DNA from: Nocardia jinanensis
Lineage (GTDB): Bacteria; Actinomycetota; Actinomycetes; Mycobacteriales; Mycobacteriaceae
Assembly: GCF_014645735.1 (NCBI RefSeq)
Contig: NZ_BMMH01000015.1
Coordinates: 1-64,000 of the forward strand
Direction: 5' to 3'
Length of the DNA stretch: 64,000 nt
The translations under genes were made by a program, and so were the position numbers. Below are positions 34,203 to 43,348 of the stretch, piece by piece. The notes beneath the pieces were generated by a model. That model saw nothing but the letters and a program-made list of their open reading frames with translations. It was not told where the DNA came from and did not search any database. The number at the start of each line of letters is the position of its first letter. Position 1 is the stretch's first letter.

Positions 34203-34802
34203 ATGAGTGTGCAGAACAGGCGGGAACGGGAACGGGCCGAACGCCATCGGCTGATCATCGATACGGCCCGGGAACTGGCGGAAACAGAAGGCTGGGACGC
34301 GGTCACCGTCCGCAAGCTGGCCGACCGGATCGAATACAGCCAACCCGTGCTCTACAGCCATTTCACGGGCAAACGCGCCATCGTCACCGCCGTCGCGGAG
34401 GACGGAATCGCCGAACTCGCCGCCAGACTGCGCCACGCCCGGACAGCCGCCGGCACCGATTCCGAGGCGCTGGCCGCACTCGCGCGCGCCTACAGCGAAT
34501 TCGCCGCCGAGCGACCCGCCGTCTACGACGCCATGTTCGCCATGTCCACCGATCTGCGATTCGGCCCCGGTGCTCCGCAATCGCTACAGGACGCGTTCGC
34601 CGAACTGGTCGCCGTACTGGCCCCCTTCGCCGGTGACGACGACGTGGAGTCCTTCACCGAAACCGGCTGGAGCGCACTGCACGGACTGGCCACCCTCGAA
34701 CGCCGCGAGCGGTTGCGCCCGGGGCTCCGGGAAGACCGGCTGGCGATTCTGTGCCGACTGCTGGAGCGGGGCCGGGTACCGGACTCCGCGCAGGGCACAT
34801 GA
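34203..34802 (+). CDS. TetR family transcriptional regulator
   Basis: 199 residues. The N-terminal HTH is AVTVRKLADRIEYSQPVLYSHF; the C-terminal ligand domain includes SFTETGWSALHGLATLERR, a WHG-type domain. Likely binds the two palindromes just upstream and controls itself and the DUF4267-DUF1772 pair. Inducer unknown. Confidence 0.92.
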   Translation: MSVQNRRERERAERHRLIIDTARELAETEGWDAVTVRKLADRIEYSQPVLYSHFTGKRAIVTAVAEDGIAELAARLRHARTAAGTDSEALAALARAYSEFAAERPAVYDAMFAMSTDLRFGPGAPQSLQDAFAELVAVLAPFAGDDDVESFTETGWSALHGLATLERRERLRPGLREDRLAILCRLLERGRVPDSAQGT

Positions 34803-34814
34803 CCTACGCCGAGA

Positions 34815-35213
34815 TCACCCGGTGAGCGCCCAGATCACGCCGAGCACCACCGTCACCAACGGTGCCGCACCCTGTTTCACCGCCGCCGCGCGTTTGTCCG
34901 GAGACGAGAACAGCAGGACGATAGCGGCACCCAGCATCGCCCCTGTTCCCGCGAAGATCAGCGCCGCCCCGATACCCCGGTCACCGGCCGACGCGACAAT
35001 GATCCCCACACCCGCGATGATCGCCAGGAACAGGTTGTAGAAGCCCTGGTTGTAGGCCAGTTCACGGGTCGCCGCGGCCTCTTCGGCAGTGGTGCCGAAT
35101 ACGCCCCGCGCCGCCCCGGTCCACGCGAACGATTCCAGGTACCAGATGTAGACGTGCAGCAGCGCCGAGACCGCAGCGAATATTGCAATGGCGATGAGCA
35201 CGATCACCGACAT
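34815..35213 (-). CDS. DUF1304 membrane protein
   Basis: About 132 residues from ATG 35213 (GTG 35228 also possible). Four TM helices. HVYIWYLESFAWTG near the N-terminus and RELAYNQGFYNLFLAI are typical of DUF1304 (YqjF-like small membrane proteins). Convergent with the TetR gene, 12 bases apart. Confidence 0.88.
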   Translation of the reverse strand: MSVIVLIAIAIFAAVSALLHVYIWYLESFAWTGAARGVFGTTAEEAAATRELAYNQGFYNLFLAIIAGVGIIVASAGDRGIGAALIFAGTGAMLGAAIVLLFSSPDKRAAAVKQGAAPLVTVVLGVIWALTG

Positions 35214-35439
35214 TAGTCGACGAACCACCCCGATCAGCGGTTATCGCCGCCCGCGCAATTCGCCCGGCGGACCGGCGGTTCGTTGATTCGCGGACCCGGG
35301 TGCGTTTCAATGCAGCGGCGTTCGAAAAGACATGCTCGCTGTTCAGACTTCTGCACACACGTCGGACCGCGCCTGCTCCCGGTTGTTCCACAAGTGCCGC
35401 GCGGTAGCGCCCGGTGCTCGCCGGGGAACGGAGTCGACC

Positions 35440-36732
35440 ATGAGGACGATCGCATTCGGTTCCGGAGCCTGGCCGCGACTGGGCCGGGCGCTGGTTACCG
35501 CGGCACTGCTGTTCACCGGCGGTATATCGGCCGCCCCGGCCGCGGCGCAACCCGCCTCGCCGCCCCCGGCCGCGGACCCTTTCTATACCTACGACCAGCC
35601 CCTCACCACCACCGCTGCGGGCGCGATCCTGCGTTCCCGGCCCGCACCGTTCGCCTTCGCCGATCTATCCACACCCATCAACAGCACCCAGGTGCTCTAC
35701 CGGACGACGACCCAGCAGAACACGCCCACATCCACAGTCGCCACCGTGCTCAGCCCGCTCATCCCCGGCCCCACGCGACTGCTGTCATATCACACGGCCT
35801 ACGACGCGCTCGGCTCCCAATGCAATCCCTCCTACACACTCACCGGTCACGCCGACAACCGCGGCGCCATTGCGGAACAGGCTGTGATCGCCGGCTACCT
35901 CGCCGCCGGGTACACCGTCGTGGTGCCCGATTACGAGGGACCGGACCTGGAGTGGACCATCGGCCGGCAGTCCGGCTACGCCGCCCTCGACGGTATCCGG
36001 GCCGCCGAACAGATTCTGGGACTGCCCGCTTCGACGCCGGTCGCGATGACCGGATACTCGGGTGGATCGGTGCCCAGCGAATGGGCCGCCGAACTCGCCC
36101 CGCACTACGCCCCCGAACTCGCCCTGATCGGCGCCGCCGCCGGCGGGCTGCCCGTCCACCTCGCCCACAACCTCCCCTATGTCAGCGGCAGCACCGACTG
36201 GGCCGGCGTCATCCCGGCCGTAGTCGTCGCGTACCGCCGCGCCTACGGGATCGAGACCCCCGCCTTCCTCTCCGAACGCGGAGCCCAACTCGTCGACGCC
36301 GTGGAGACCCTCTGCATCGGGCAGTTCGCCGCGAAGTACCCCGGGCTCACCGACGCCGAAATGGTCCGCCCACCCTACAATTCCCTGCTCGACGTCCCCG
36401 GAGCCGCGGCCGCCGTCAACGACAACATCATGGGCACCGCCGGCACACCCACTGTTCCCTTACTCCTCGCTGTCGGCCGGAGCGACCCGATCGGCGACGG
36501 CGTGATGGTCACCCGCGATATCGAAGGCCTCGCCCGCCAATACTGCGACCGCGGCGTCCCGGTGACCTACGCCCAGTACGACCGCCGCGACCATGCTGTC
36601 GCCTTCGCCGCTTTCCAAGCCCAGGCCGCGCAGTTCCTCGCCGACCGGTTCAGCGGCGCGCCACCCACGACCAACTGCGTATCCGTCGGCCCGGGCAACT
36701 CCCTCGCGCCCGTTCCCGTCCCGGCCGGGTGA
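35440..36732 (+). CDS. secreted lipase (LIP family)
   Basis: 430 residues from ATG 35440 with a signal peptide (basic start, then LVTAALLFTGGISAAPAAAQ with an AxA site). The mature protein matches the actinobacterial/fungal secretory lipase family: YHTAYDALGSQCNPSYTL, VVPDYEGPDLEWTIG, nucleophile Ser in GYSGGSVPSEW, Asp in VGRSDPIGDG and His in YDRRDHAVAF. Four cysteines probably form disulfides. Likely hydrolyses triacylglycerols or other esters outside the cell. Confidence 0.92.
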   Translation: MRTIAFGSGAWPRLGRALVTAALLFTGGISAAPAAAQPASPPPAADPFYTYDQPLTTTAAGAILRSRPAPFAFADLSTPINSTQVLYRTTTQQNTPTSTVATVLSPLIPGPTRLLSYHTAYDALGSQCNPSYTLTGHADNRGAIAEQAVIAGYLAAGYTVVVPDYEGPDLEWTIGRQSGYAALDGIRAAEQILGLPASTPVAMTGYSGGSVPSEWAAELAPHYAPELALIGAAAGGLPVHLAHNLPYVSGSTDWAGVIPAVVVAYRRAYGIETPAFLSERGAQLVDAVETLCIGQFAAKYPGLTDAEMVRPPYNSLLDVPGAAAAVNDNIMGTAGTPTVPLLLAVGRSDPIGDGVMVTRDIEGLARQYCDRGVPVTYAQYDRRDHAVAFAAFQAQAAQFLADRFSGAPPTTNCVSVGPGNSLAPVPVPAG

Positions 36733-36913
36733 GAGGCCGAACCGCCCCATATCCTCGGCACCCCGACCGACGGAGGACCCGATACCCCGGATAGTTCCTC
36801 ACGCCCCGGGGAAACTACTCGTGCCAGGCCCTCCCCGAACAATGATGGGGATGCGGCGGGCCGTTCGACTGTCGTCAGAGATGTCGTCACCGGCCCCCGA
36901 ACCCGGGGAAATG

Positions 36914-36989
36914 TGGAGCCGCCTAGGAGAATCGAACTCCTGACCTTTTCATTACGAGTGAAGCGCTCTACCGACTGAGCTAAGGCGGC
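36914..36989 (-). tRNA. tRNA-Thr(CGT)
   Basis: On the minus strand gccgcct opens and aggcggc closes the acceptor stem. The D arm is gctcagtcggtagagc. The anticodon stem cttca/tgaaa... flanks the loop ctCGTaa, so the anticodon is CGT (reads ACG), and the T arm contains ggttcgattct-like sequence. CCA is encoded. Same neighbourhood (next to holB) as tRNA-Thr in mycobacteria. Confidence 0.95.
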
Positions 36990-37046
36990 GTGCCTTTCGG
37001 CGTGGCGAGTCTATCGTCTCCGGCCTGGGAACGCGAAAACGTGTGG

Positions 37047-38243
37047 TCAGGAGGTTTCGGCGATGAGGGTGGCGATCATCGCGGCTACCGCGAAACGGGG
37101 CTTGACGTTCCGGTCGATGGCGTCGCGGCAGGCGAGGATGGCGTCGATGGAGCGGAGCAGGCCCTCGGGGCGGACCCGTTTCGCCAGCTCGCGGGCGCGG
37201 TCGGACATATCCGGGTGGGTCATGGTGATGCCGGCGGGGTCGCCGAAGCTCACGGCGAGAGCGTCGCGGTAGAGACCGGCGATATCGAGGAGGGCGCGGT
37301 CCAGAGCATCGCGGCCGGTGCGGGTGGCGCGGGATTTCTGGCGGCGTTCCAAATCCTTGAGAGCACCTGCCGAACCGCGAGTGGCGCCGGCCGCGCCTTT
37401 GCCGGTGCCACCGGCACCCAGAGCGGTGGCGAGTTCGTCGCGCTCGTGCTCGTCGCGTTCGGCGCTGAGCTGTTTCGCCTCGTCGTCGGCGGCTTTCACC
37501 AATTCGTCGGCCGCCGGGTAGCCGGTGCCGCGGGTGACCGCCGCTACCAGGTCGAGGGCGCGGCGGCGGCGGTCACGGGCCTCGTCGTCGGTGGCGAGGC
37601 GCCGTGCGCGGCCGATATGACCGCCGCTCACGCCGGCCGCCCACTCCGCCGTTTCCGAATCCAGTCCGTCGTGTTCCCGCAGCACCCGGGCGATCGCGGC
37701 GGCGCCCGGGGTGACCAGGTGCACGTGCCGGCAGCGGGAGCGCAGCGTGACCGAGATGTCCTCCGGATCCACCGACGGGGCGCACAGCAGGAACACCGTC
37801 CGTTCCGGTGGTTCCTCCACCACTTTGAGCAGAACATTGCCCGCGGCCTCGGTGAGCCGGTCGGCGTCCTCGATCACCACCACCTGCCAGCGCCCGGTGC
37901 TGGGGCGCCGGGCCGCGATCTGGACGATCCCCCGCATCTCCTTGGTCGAAATGCTCAGGCCTTCGGGAACCACACGACGGACATCCCCATGGGTTCCGGC
38001 CATCGTCGTCGTGCAGGCGTGGCAGCGACCGCAACCGGGCTGTTCGGTATCGGTGCACTGCAGCGCGGCCGCGAAGCACAGCGCGGCCATCGAACGGCCG
38101 GACCCGGGCGGGCCGGTGAACAGCCACGAATGGGTCATCGCGCCCTCGGCGATCCCGGTTCGGCCCGCGATCGCGGCGGCGGTCAGGTCGGCCGTTACCG
38201 AATCCTGACCCACGAGACGCTCGAAGACACCCACCACGTTCAC
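37047..38243 (-). CDS. holB: DNA polymerase III subunit delta' HolB
   Basis: 398 residues, part of the clamp loader. VFERLVGQDSVTADL begins the AAA+ fold, with modified Walker A GPPGSGRSMAA, the four-Cys zinc module CTDTEQPGCGRCHACTTTM, and DADRLTEAAGNVLLKVVEEPP. The sensor motif SRCRHVHL follows. A charged low-complexity insert separates the AAA+ part from the C-terminal collar. Start GTG 38243. Confidence 0.95.
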   Translation of the reverse strand: MNVVGVFERLVGQDSVTADLTAAAIAGRTGIAEGAMTHSWLFTGPPGSGRSMAALCFAAALQCTDTEQPGCGRCHACTTTMAGTHGDVRRVVPEGLSISTKEMRGIVQIAARRPSTGRWQVVVIEDADRLTEAAGNVLLKVVEEPPERTVFLLCAPSVDPEDISVTLRSRCRHVHLVTPGAAAIARVLREHDGLDSETAEWAAGVSGGHIGRARRLATDDEARDRRRRALDLVAAVTRGTGYPAADELVKAADDEAKQLSAERDEHERDELATALGAGGTGKGAAGATRGSAGALKDLERRQKSRATRTGRDALDRALLDIAGLYRDALAVSFGDPAGITMTHPDMSDRARELAKRVRPEGLLRSIDAILACRDAIDRNVKPRFAVAAMIATLIAETS

Positions 38244-38368
38244 ACCCTAACCGTTGCTCGGAGCGCCGTCCTCAGCTCACACACGACCGGGCGGAATGAT
38301 GGGGACACCGATACGAGAGCTGGGCGAAGCCGGCCACGACTGCGCCCCCGAACGAAGCAGAGATCCGC

Positions 38369-38875
38369 TCATCCGGCGCGCTGGGCGGTGGTGTTCGCCC
38401 CGTCCAACTGTTCGCGGATGATGTCGGCGTGCCCGCTGTGGTGGGCGATCTCACGCAGGATGTGCAGGATCAGGAACCGCGCGGACCACCACACTCGACC
38501 GGGCACCCACGGATTGGTGGGTGTGGGAATCGATGCGTCCAGATCGTCCACCGAGCGAACGAGTTCGCCGGTGTGCGCGGCGACACGGTCCCATTCGGCG
38601 AGCAACCCGGCGACCGTTTCGTCCGCGCCGATGATGTATTCGCCCTCGTAGTCTTCCAGCTTCTGTTCGGCGTTCTCGTCGCGCTCGACCAGGACTTTCG
38701 TCCACGCGCGCTCACACCGGATCAAGTGGTGCAGCAGGCCGCCGAGAGTCAGTTCGCTGGCGGTGGTGCGCTGCCGCGCCTGCTCGTCGTCGATACCTCG
38801 CAGCGTTATCCGGAACATCTCACGTTGTTCGTCGAGCAGTCGGACGAGATCTTCGCGTTCCCGGCTACCGGTCAT
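38369..38875 (-). CDS. DinB/DUF664 family protein
   Basis: 168 residues forming the DinB four-helix bundle. Metal-site His residues appear as LLHHLIRCERAW and LREIAHHSGHADIIREQLDG. Proteins of this class in actinobacteria include mycothiol-dependent isomerases and transferases; the exact reaction is unknown. Preceded by the topA stop 69 bases away in the same direction. Confidence 0.9.
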   Translation of the reverse strand: MTGSREREDLVRLLDEQREMFRITLRGIDDEQARQRTTASELTLGGLLHHLIRCERAWTKVLVERDENAEQKLEDYEGEYIIGADETVAGLLAEWDRVAAHTGELVRSVDDLDASIPTPTNPWVPGRVWWSARFLILHILREIAHHSGHADIIREQLDGANTTAQRAG

Positions 38876-38944
38876 CGGCGCTCCTTGTCATCGGACGATA
38901 TTCGCGCGCGACATTACTTCGGCAGTCCGACAGACAGCTACGGC

Positions 38945-41860
38945 CTAGTCGTCGCTTTCGGATGTCGTCCGTCCCGCGGACTGTTTCGCCGGGGCTTTCT
39001 CGGCCGGAGCCTTCTTGGCCGCTGTCTTCTTCGCGGCAGCTTTCGCGGTGGTCGTCTTCTTCGCCGCCGTAGTGGTCTTCTTGGCAGCGGCCTTCTTGGC
39101 CGGAGCCTTCTTGGCGGTCTTCTTCGCTGCCTTCTTCACCGGACCACGCGCGCGCCGGTCGGCCAGTAGTTCGGAAGCGCGTGCGTCGGTGATGGACTCC
39201 ACTTCGTCGCCTTTGCGGAGGCTGGCGTTGGTCTCACCGTCGGTCACGTAGGGCCCGAAGCGCCCGTCCTTGATGACCATCGGTTTCCCGGTGGCGGAAT
39301 CGTTGCCGAGTTCCCGGAGCGGCGCGGCTGCCGCGGCCTGTCTACCTCGGCGTTTGGGTTCGGCATAGAGTTTGAGCGCCTCGTCGAGGGTCACCGTGAA
39401 GATCTGGTCCTCGGTGGCCAGCGACCGCGAATCGGTGCCCTTCTTCAGATACGGCCCGTACCGGCCGTTCTGCGCGGTGATCTCCTCACCGGAGGCGGGA
39501 TCGGTTCCGACCACCCGCGGCAGCGACAGCAGCTTCAGCGCGTCCTCGAGCGTAACCGTCGCCGGATCCATGGATTTGAGCAGCGACCCGGTCCGCGGTT
39601 TCGGGGCGTTCTTCTTCGCGTTCTTCTTCGCCGCCTGATCCTCCTCGGTCTCGGGCAGGATCTCGGTGACGTAGGGACCGAAACGCCCTTCCTTGACGAC
39701 GATTTCGTGACCGTTGCCGGGGTCGTTGCCCAGGGTCCGGCCCTCCTGCGGAGTCGAGAAGAGCTTCTCCGCGACCTCGGGGGTCAATTCGTCGGGGGGC
39801 AGATCATCGGGAAGATTCGCGCGCTGGGAGGTCGGTTCGGCATCCGGATTGTCCGGGTCGGTGACCATTCGTTCCAGGTACGGCCCGTACCGGCCGACCC
39901 GCACCATCACATCGCGACCCTCGTCGTCGCCGAACAGTTTGATGGAGTTGATCACGCGGGCATCGATATCGTCGAGCCGCTCCCCGACCATGCGCTTCAG
40001 GCCACCGGACCGCGCGACCGATCCCTCGGCGCCGTCATCGCCGCCGAAGTAGAAGCTGGACAACCAATTTCCGCGCTGCGCCCGGCCGCCGGCGATGGCG
40101 TCCAGATCGTCTTCCATCGCCGCGGTGAAATCGAAATCGACCAGGCGGCCGAAATACTGTTCCAGCAGCCCGGTCACCGAGAATGCCACCCAGGACGGCA
40201 CCAGCGCGCTACCGCGTTTGTAGACGTAACCGCGATCCAGGATGGTCTTGATGATCGACGAATAGGTGGACGGACGCCCGATTCCGAGCTCCTCCAGCGT
40301 TTTGATCAGCGATGCCTCGGTGTAGCGGGCGGGCGGGTTGGTGCTGTGCCCGTCGGGATTCAATTCGACCGCGGTGACGCCCTCGCCCTCGTTGAGCTGC
40401 GGCAACCGGGTCTCGGCGTCGTCGGACTGGCCGCCTGCCTCTTCGTCGACGCTTTCCACGTAGGCCTTCAGGAAGCCCGGGAAGGTGATGGTGCGACCGG
40501 AGGCGGAGAACACGCATTGCTCGCCGGTGCCGGCGGTGCCGGTGATCCGGAGAGTGAGGGTGGTGCCCCTGGCGTCGGCCATCTGCGAGGCGACGGTGCG
40601 CTGCCAGATCAGCTCGTAGAGACGGAACTCGTCGGTGTCCAGCCGGGCGTGCAACTGCCCCGGCGTAGCGAAGGTATCGCCCGCGGGGCGGATCGCCTCG
40701 TGTGCCTCCTGCGCGTTCTTCACCTTCCGGGTGTACTGCCGGGCGGTGGGGTGTACGAATTCGGCGCCGTAGAGCTGGGTGGCCTGACTGCGTGCGGCGT
40801 TGATCGCCGACTCCGACAGCGTGGTCGAGTCGGTACGCATATAGGTGATGTAGCCGTTCTCGTACAGCCGCTGCGCGGTGCGCATGGTGCGTTCGGAGGT
40901 GAACCGCAGTTTGCGGCCGGCCTCCTGCTGCAGTGTGGAGGTCATGAACGGCGCGTAGGGCTTGCGGGTGTACGGCTTGGATTCGGCGGAGGTCACCACC
41001 AGATCGGTGCCGTGCAGGGCCTCGGCCAGCCGCCGGGCCCGCGATTCGTCCAGGACCAGCGCCCGGGAATCGGCCTTGAGCCGGCCGTCCGAGCCGAAAT
41101 CACGGCCGGTGGCGACCCGGGACCCGTCGACGTCGACGAGACGGGCGGAGAAAACGCGCGGGTTGGCGGAATCGGTTTCCCCACCGGCATCCAGCTTCGC
41201 GGCGATATCCCAGTACTCGGCCGAGCGGAACGCCATCCGCTCCCGCTCCCGCTGCACGATGACCCGGGTGGCGACGGACTGCACCCGGCCCGCCGAGAGC
41301 CTCGGCATGACCTTCTTCCACAGCACGGGACTGACCTCGTAGCCGTAGAGCCGGTCCAGAATGCGCCTGGTCTCCTGTGCATCGACCAGGTCGTTGTCCA
41401 GGTCGCGGGTATCGGCGGCGGCCGCGCGGATCGCGGGCTCGGTGATCTCGTGGAACACCATCCGCCGGACCGGGACCTTGGGCTTCAGCGTTTCCAGCAG
41501 ATGCCAGGCGATGGCCTCGCCCTCGCGGTCGGGGTCGGTGGCCAGATACAGCTCGTCGGCGTCGGCGAGCAGACTCTTCAGCTCGGTGACTTTGCCCTTC
41601 TTCTCCGGACTGACCACATAGATGGGTTCGAAGTCGTTGTTGACATCGACCCCGAGCCGGGCCCAATCCTGGCCTTTGTACTTCGCCGGGACATCGGCCG
41701 CACCGCGCGGCAGATCCCGAATATGGCCCACCGATGCCTCGACCGTATAGTCGCGCCCCAGGTAGGGGGCGATTTTGCGGGCCTTCGTCGGGGATTCGAC
41801 GATGACGAGACGACGCACGGGACGACCCGCCTCGGCTGCGTTCCGGTCTCGTGTTGCCAC
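38945..41860 (-). CDS. topA: DNA topoisomerase I TopA
   Basis: 971 residues; relaxes negative supercoils. The Toprim domain carries VIVESPTKARKIAPYLG and TDPDREGEAIAWHL. Catalytic Tyr lies in ENGYITYMRTDST near 339. The C-terminal half has four or so Topo_C repeats (GRYGPYL, GRFGPYV) and lacks zinc fingers, as in other actinobacteria. The tail is a long Lys/Ala repeat (AKKTAKKAPAKKA type) that contacts DNA and RNA polymerase in mycobacteria. Start ATG 41860. Confidence 0.97.
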   Translation of the reverse strand: MATRDRNAAEAGRPVRRLVIVESPTKARKIAPYLGRDYTVEASVGHIRDLPRGAADVPAKYKGQDWARLGVDVNNDFEPIYVVSPEKKGKVTELKSLLADADELYLATDPDREGEAIAWHLLETLKPKVPVRRMVFHEITEPAIRAAAADTRDLDNDLVDAQETRRILDRLYGYEVSPVLWKKVMPRLSAGRVQSVATRVIVQRERERMAFRSAEYWDIAAKLDAGGETDSANPRVFSARLVDVDGSRVATGRDFGSDGRLKADSRALVLDESRARRLAEALHGTDLVVTSAESKPYTRKPYAPFMTSTLQQEAGRKLRFTSERTMRTAQRLYENGYITYMRTDSTTLSESAINAARSQATQLYGAEFVHPTARQYTRKVKNAQEAHEAIRPAGDTFATPGQLHARLDTDEFRLYELIWQRTVASQMADARGTTLTLRITGTAGTGEQCVFSASGRTITFPGFLKAYVESVDEEAGGQSDDAETRLPQLNEGEGVTAVELNPDGHSTNPPARYTEASLIKTLEELGIGRPSTYSSIIKTILDRGYVYKRGSALVPSWVAFSVTGLLEQYFGRLVDFDFTAAMEDDLDAIAGGRAQRGNWLSSFYFGGDDGAEGSVARSGGLKRMVGERLDDIDARVINSIKLFGDDEGRDVMVRVGRYGPYLERMVTDPDNPDAEPTSQRANLPDDLPPDELTPEVAEKLFSTPQEGRTLGNDPGNGHEIVVKEGRFGPYVTEILPETEEDQAAKKNAKKNAPKPRTGSLLKSMDPATVTLEDALKLLSLPRVVGTDPASGEEITAQNGRYGPYLKKGTDSRSLATEDQIFTVTLDEALKLYAEPKRRGRQAAAAAPLRELGNDSATGKPMVIKDGRFGPYVTDGETNASLRKGDEVESITDARASELLADRRARGPVKKAAKKTAKKAPAKKAAAKKTTTAAKKTTTAKAAAKKTAAKKAPAEKAPAKQSAGRTTSESDD

Positions 41861-42219
41861 CTGCGAATCCCTTTCCTTCTCGACCCGCGGAACGCTGCGT
41901 GGGGCGCAGGACGCGGCTGACTGAGCGGATGGTGACGGTCTACATCACCATCAGTCACGTTTATACCTCGACGCTGCGCGTGGTCGAACGGTTGCGACCA
42001 TCGGGCGATGGCGCGTCGATGCCGTTCAGTATGCAGTGCCGCGCTACGGGTCGGCACGCACGGTGCATCACGAATTCGACCAGTATCACCTTGACCGGTG
42101 TGTGCGGAAGCCGATCCGCCTGCTGCCCGCGCGTGGCGCGGAACACGTTCGACCGGCCGTGACGCCGGGCGAACGAGGTGCTCGCCACGGGGTGCGTGCG
42201 GGTGCCGGCCCGCTGTCCT

Positions 42220-42651
42220 CCGGCCTCCGGCAGCGCCGGGCCGGGTCGGCACACAGCCCCAGCGGAGACCGAAGTGCGTGCGGAACACATACTCGTGGCG
42301 GATGCGCGAGCACGTGCTGAGCGCACAGCCGAACCGAACGCTCCGGCATTCGACCGACGCACATCCGGCACGAATACGCCGGCGCGTGAAATACGCACGG
42401 AAGTCACGGGTCCGCCGATAGGCGGAAAGTGCACTGCCGGATCCGATGCCGCGGCACACAATAAACGCACGGTTCGATCGACCCCGGATATATGCGAGAG
42501 GGGCATAACCGAAGCGGACGCGGCGGTACGCAGCGAACACATAGCCCGGGCGGACGCCGAGGTGAGCAAAGAACTCGTAGCCCGGGCGGACGCAAAGGTA
42601 CACAACGAGCGCAGGGCCGGAGCTGATGCGGAGGTACGCATACTCCACATA
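42220..42651. repeat. decayed 36-bp tandem repeat, at least 12 units
   Basis: Unit boundaries at 42220, 42256, 42292, 42328 and so on to 42616 all align. The best units (42544, 42580, 42616) begin gcccgggcggacgc or gccgg and end near acacata. It is open in one plus frame that stops just after the last unit (ARADAEVxxEHI pattern) and in two minus frames (for example VRPGYVFAAYRR). The coding strand, if any, cannot be decided. It sits between topA and csp, both minus. 41861-42219 holds nothing else that I can support. Confidence 0.75.
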
Positions 42652-42709
42652 TAGTTCGTCCCTCGCTCCCGTTACGGGAGGCGAGGGACAAACTGGGAGG
42701 TGTACTCGC

Positions 42710-42916
42710 TCAGCTGAGCGCGCGAACTCCGGTGGCCTGGGGGCCCTTGGTGCCCTGACCAACCTCGAACTCGACCTTCTGATTTTCTTCGAGGGTACGG
42801 AAACCCGAACCCTGGATCTCGGAATAGTGGACGAAGACGTCCGCAGAGCCGTCTTCGGGCGCGATGAAGCCGAAGCCCTTCTCCGCGTTGAACCACTTCA
42901 CAGTTCCCTGTGCCAT
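42710..42916 (-). CDS. cspA: cold shock protein (CspA family)
   Basis: 68 residues forming one cold-shock domain. RNP1 KGFGFIAPE and RNP2 DVFVHYSEI are intact; starts MAQGTVKWFN. Binds single-stranded nucleic acid and acts as an RNA chaperone. AAGGA upstream of ATG 42916. Lies divergent from the DECH helicase, as in M. tuberculosis Rv3648c-Rv3649. Confidence 0.97.
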   Translation of the reverse strand: MAQGTVKWFNAEKGFGFIAPEDGSADVFVHYSEIQGSGFRTLEENQKVEFEVGQGTKGPQATGVRALS

Positions 42917-43348
42917 TCTGTTCCTTCTCTTTTCTTACTCGGAACGGCGGACAACTGGGTTTCGTCCACCGGGCCTGTTCCGATCGGCGCTACTCTGGAC
43001 TCCCATGGGGGCCAACGTATGCCGTTCGCAACATCGATCCTGCCAGGGTTTGGACTTTGCATCCGCCCCTCGAACACAGAAGCTTGCGACCGAGAACCAG
43101 TGAACCATGTCTTTGGGAAATTCAACAGCGGAGTTACCGACAATTTGCAAAAAAAATGATCTCGTGAATGCAGGAGTAAGGGTTAGCCCATCCGAATCTA
43201 TACTTCCGGTATGTTTGCCTACCGATAACCAGCGTCCGGCCCGAGTACCCCACTGTGACCCAGATCGCTATTGGGTATCGAACTCGCAGGTAGCGCGGAG
43301 CAAACGGCGAAGTTTCACATCGTCCGGAGACCCGGAAGGCACCCCCGC
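42917..43348. other. 432-base divergent region between csp and helicase
   Basis: No supported gene. The stretch is lower in GC than its surroundings and includes a run of eight A at about 43147. It must contain both promoters and probably a long structured csp 5' leader, as cold-shock genes often have, but I could not fix boundaries. Confidence 0.5.

Noticed and set aside
35283..36794. 503-residue Arg-rich frame over the lipase
   Set aside because: An out-of-frame shadow of the secreted lipase, typical of high-GC DNA; composition is meaningless (Arg/Pro runs).
42220..42651. CRISPR array
   Set aside because: The 36-bp period is head-to-tail with no unique spacers between units, the units are diverged, and no cas gene is present.
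42178..42654. 158-residue plus-strand gene
   Set aside because: It is the repeat array read in one of several open frames. Kept as a finding, not called as a gene.
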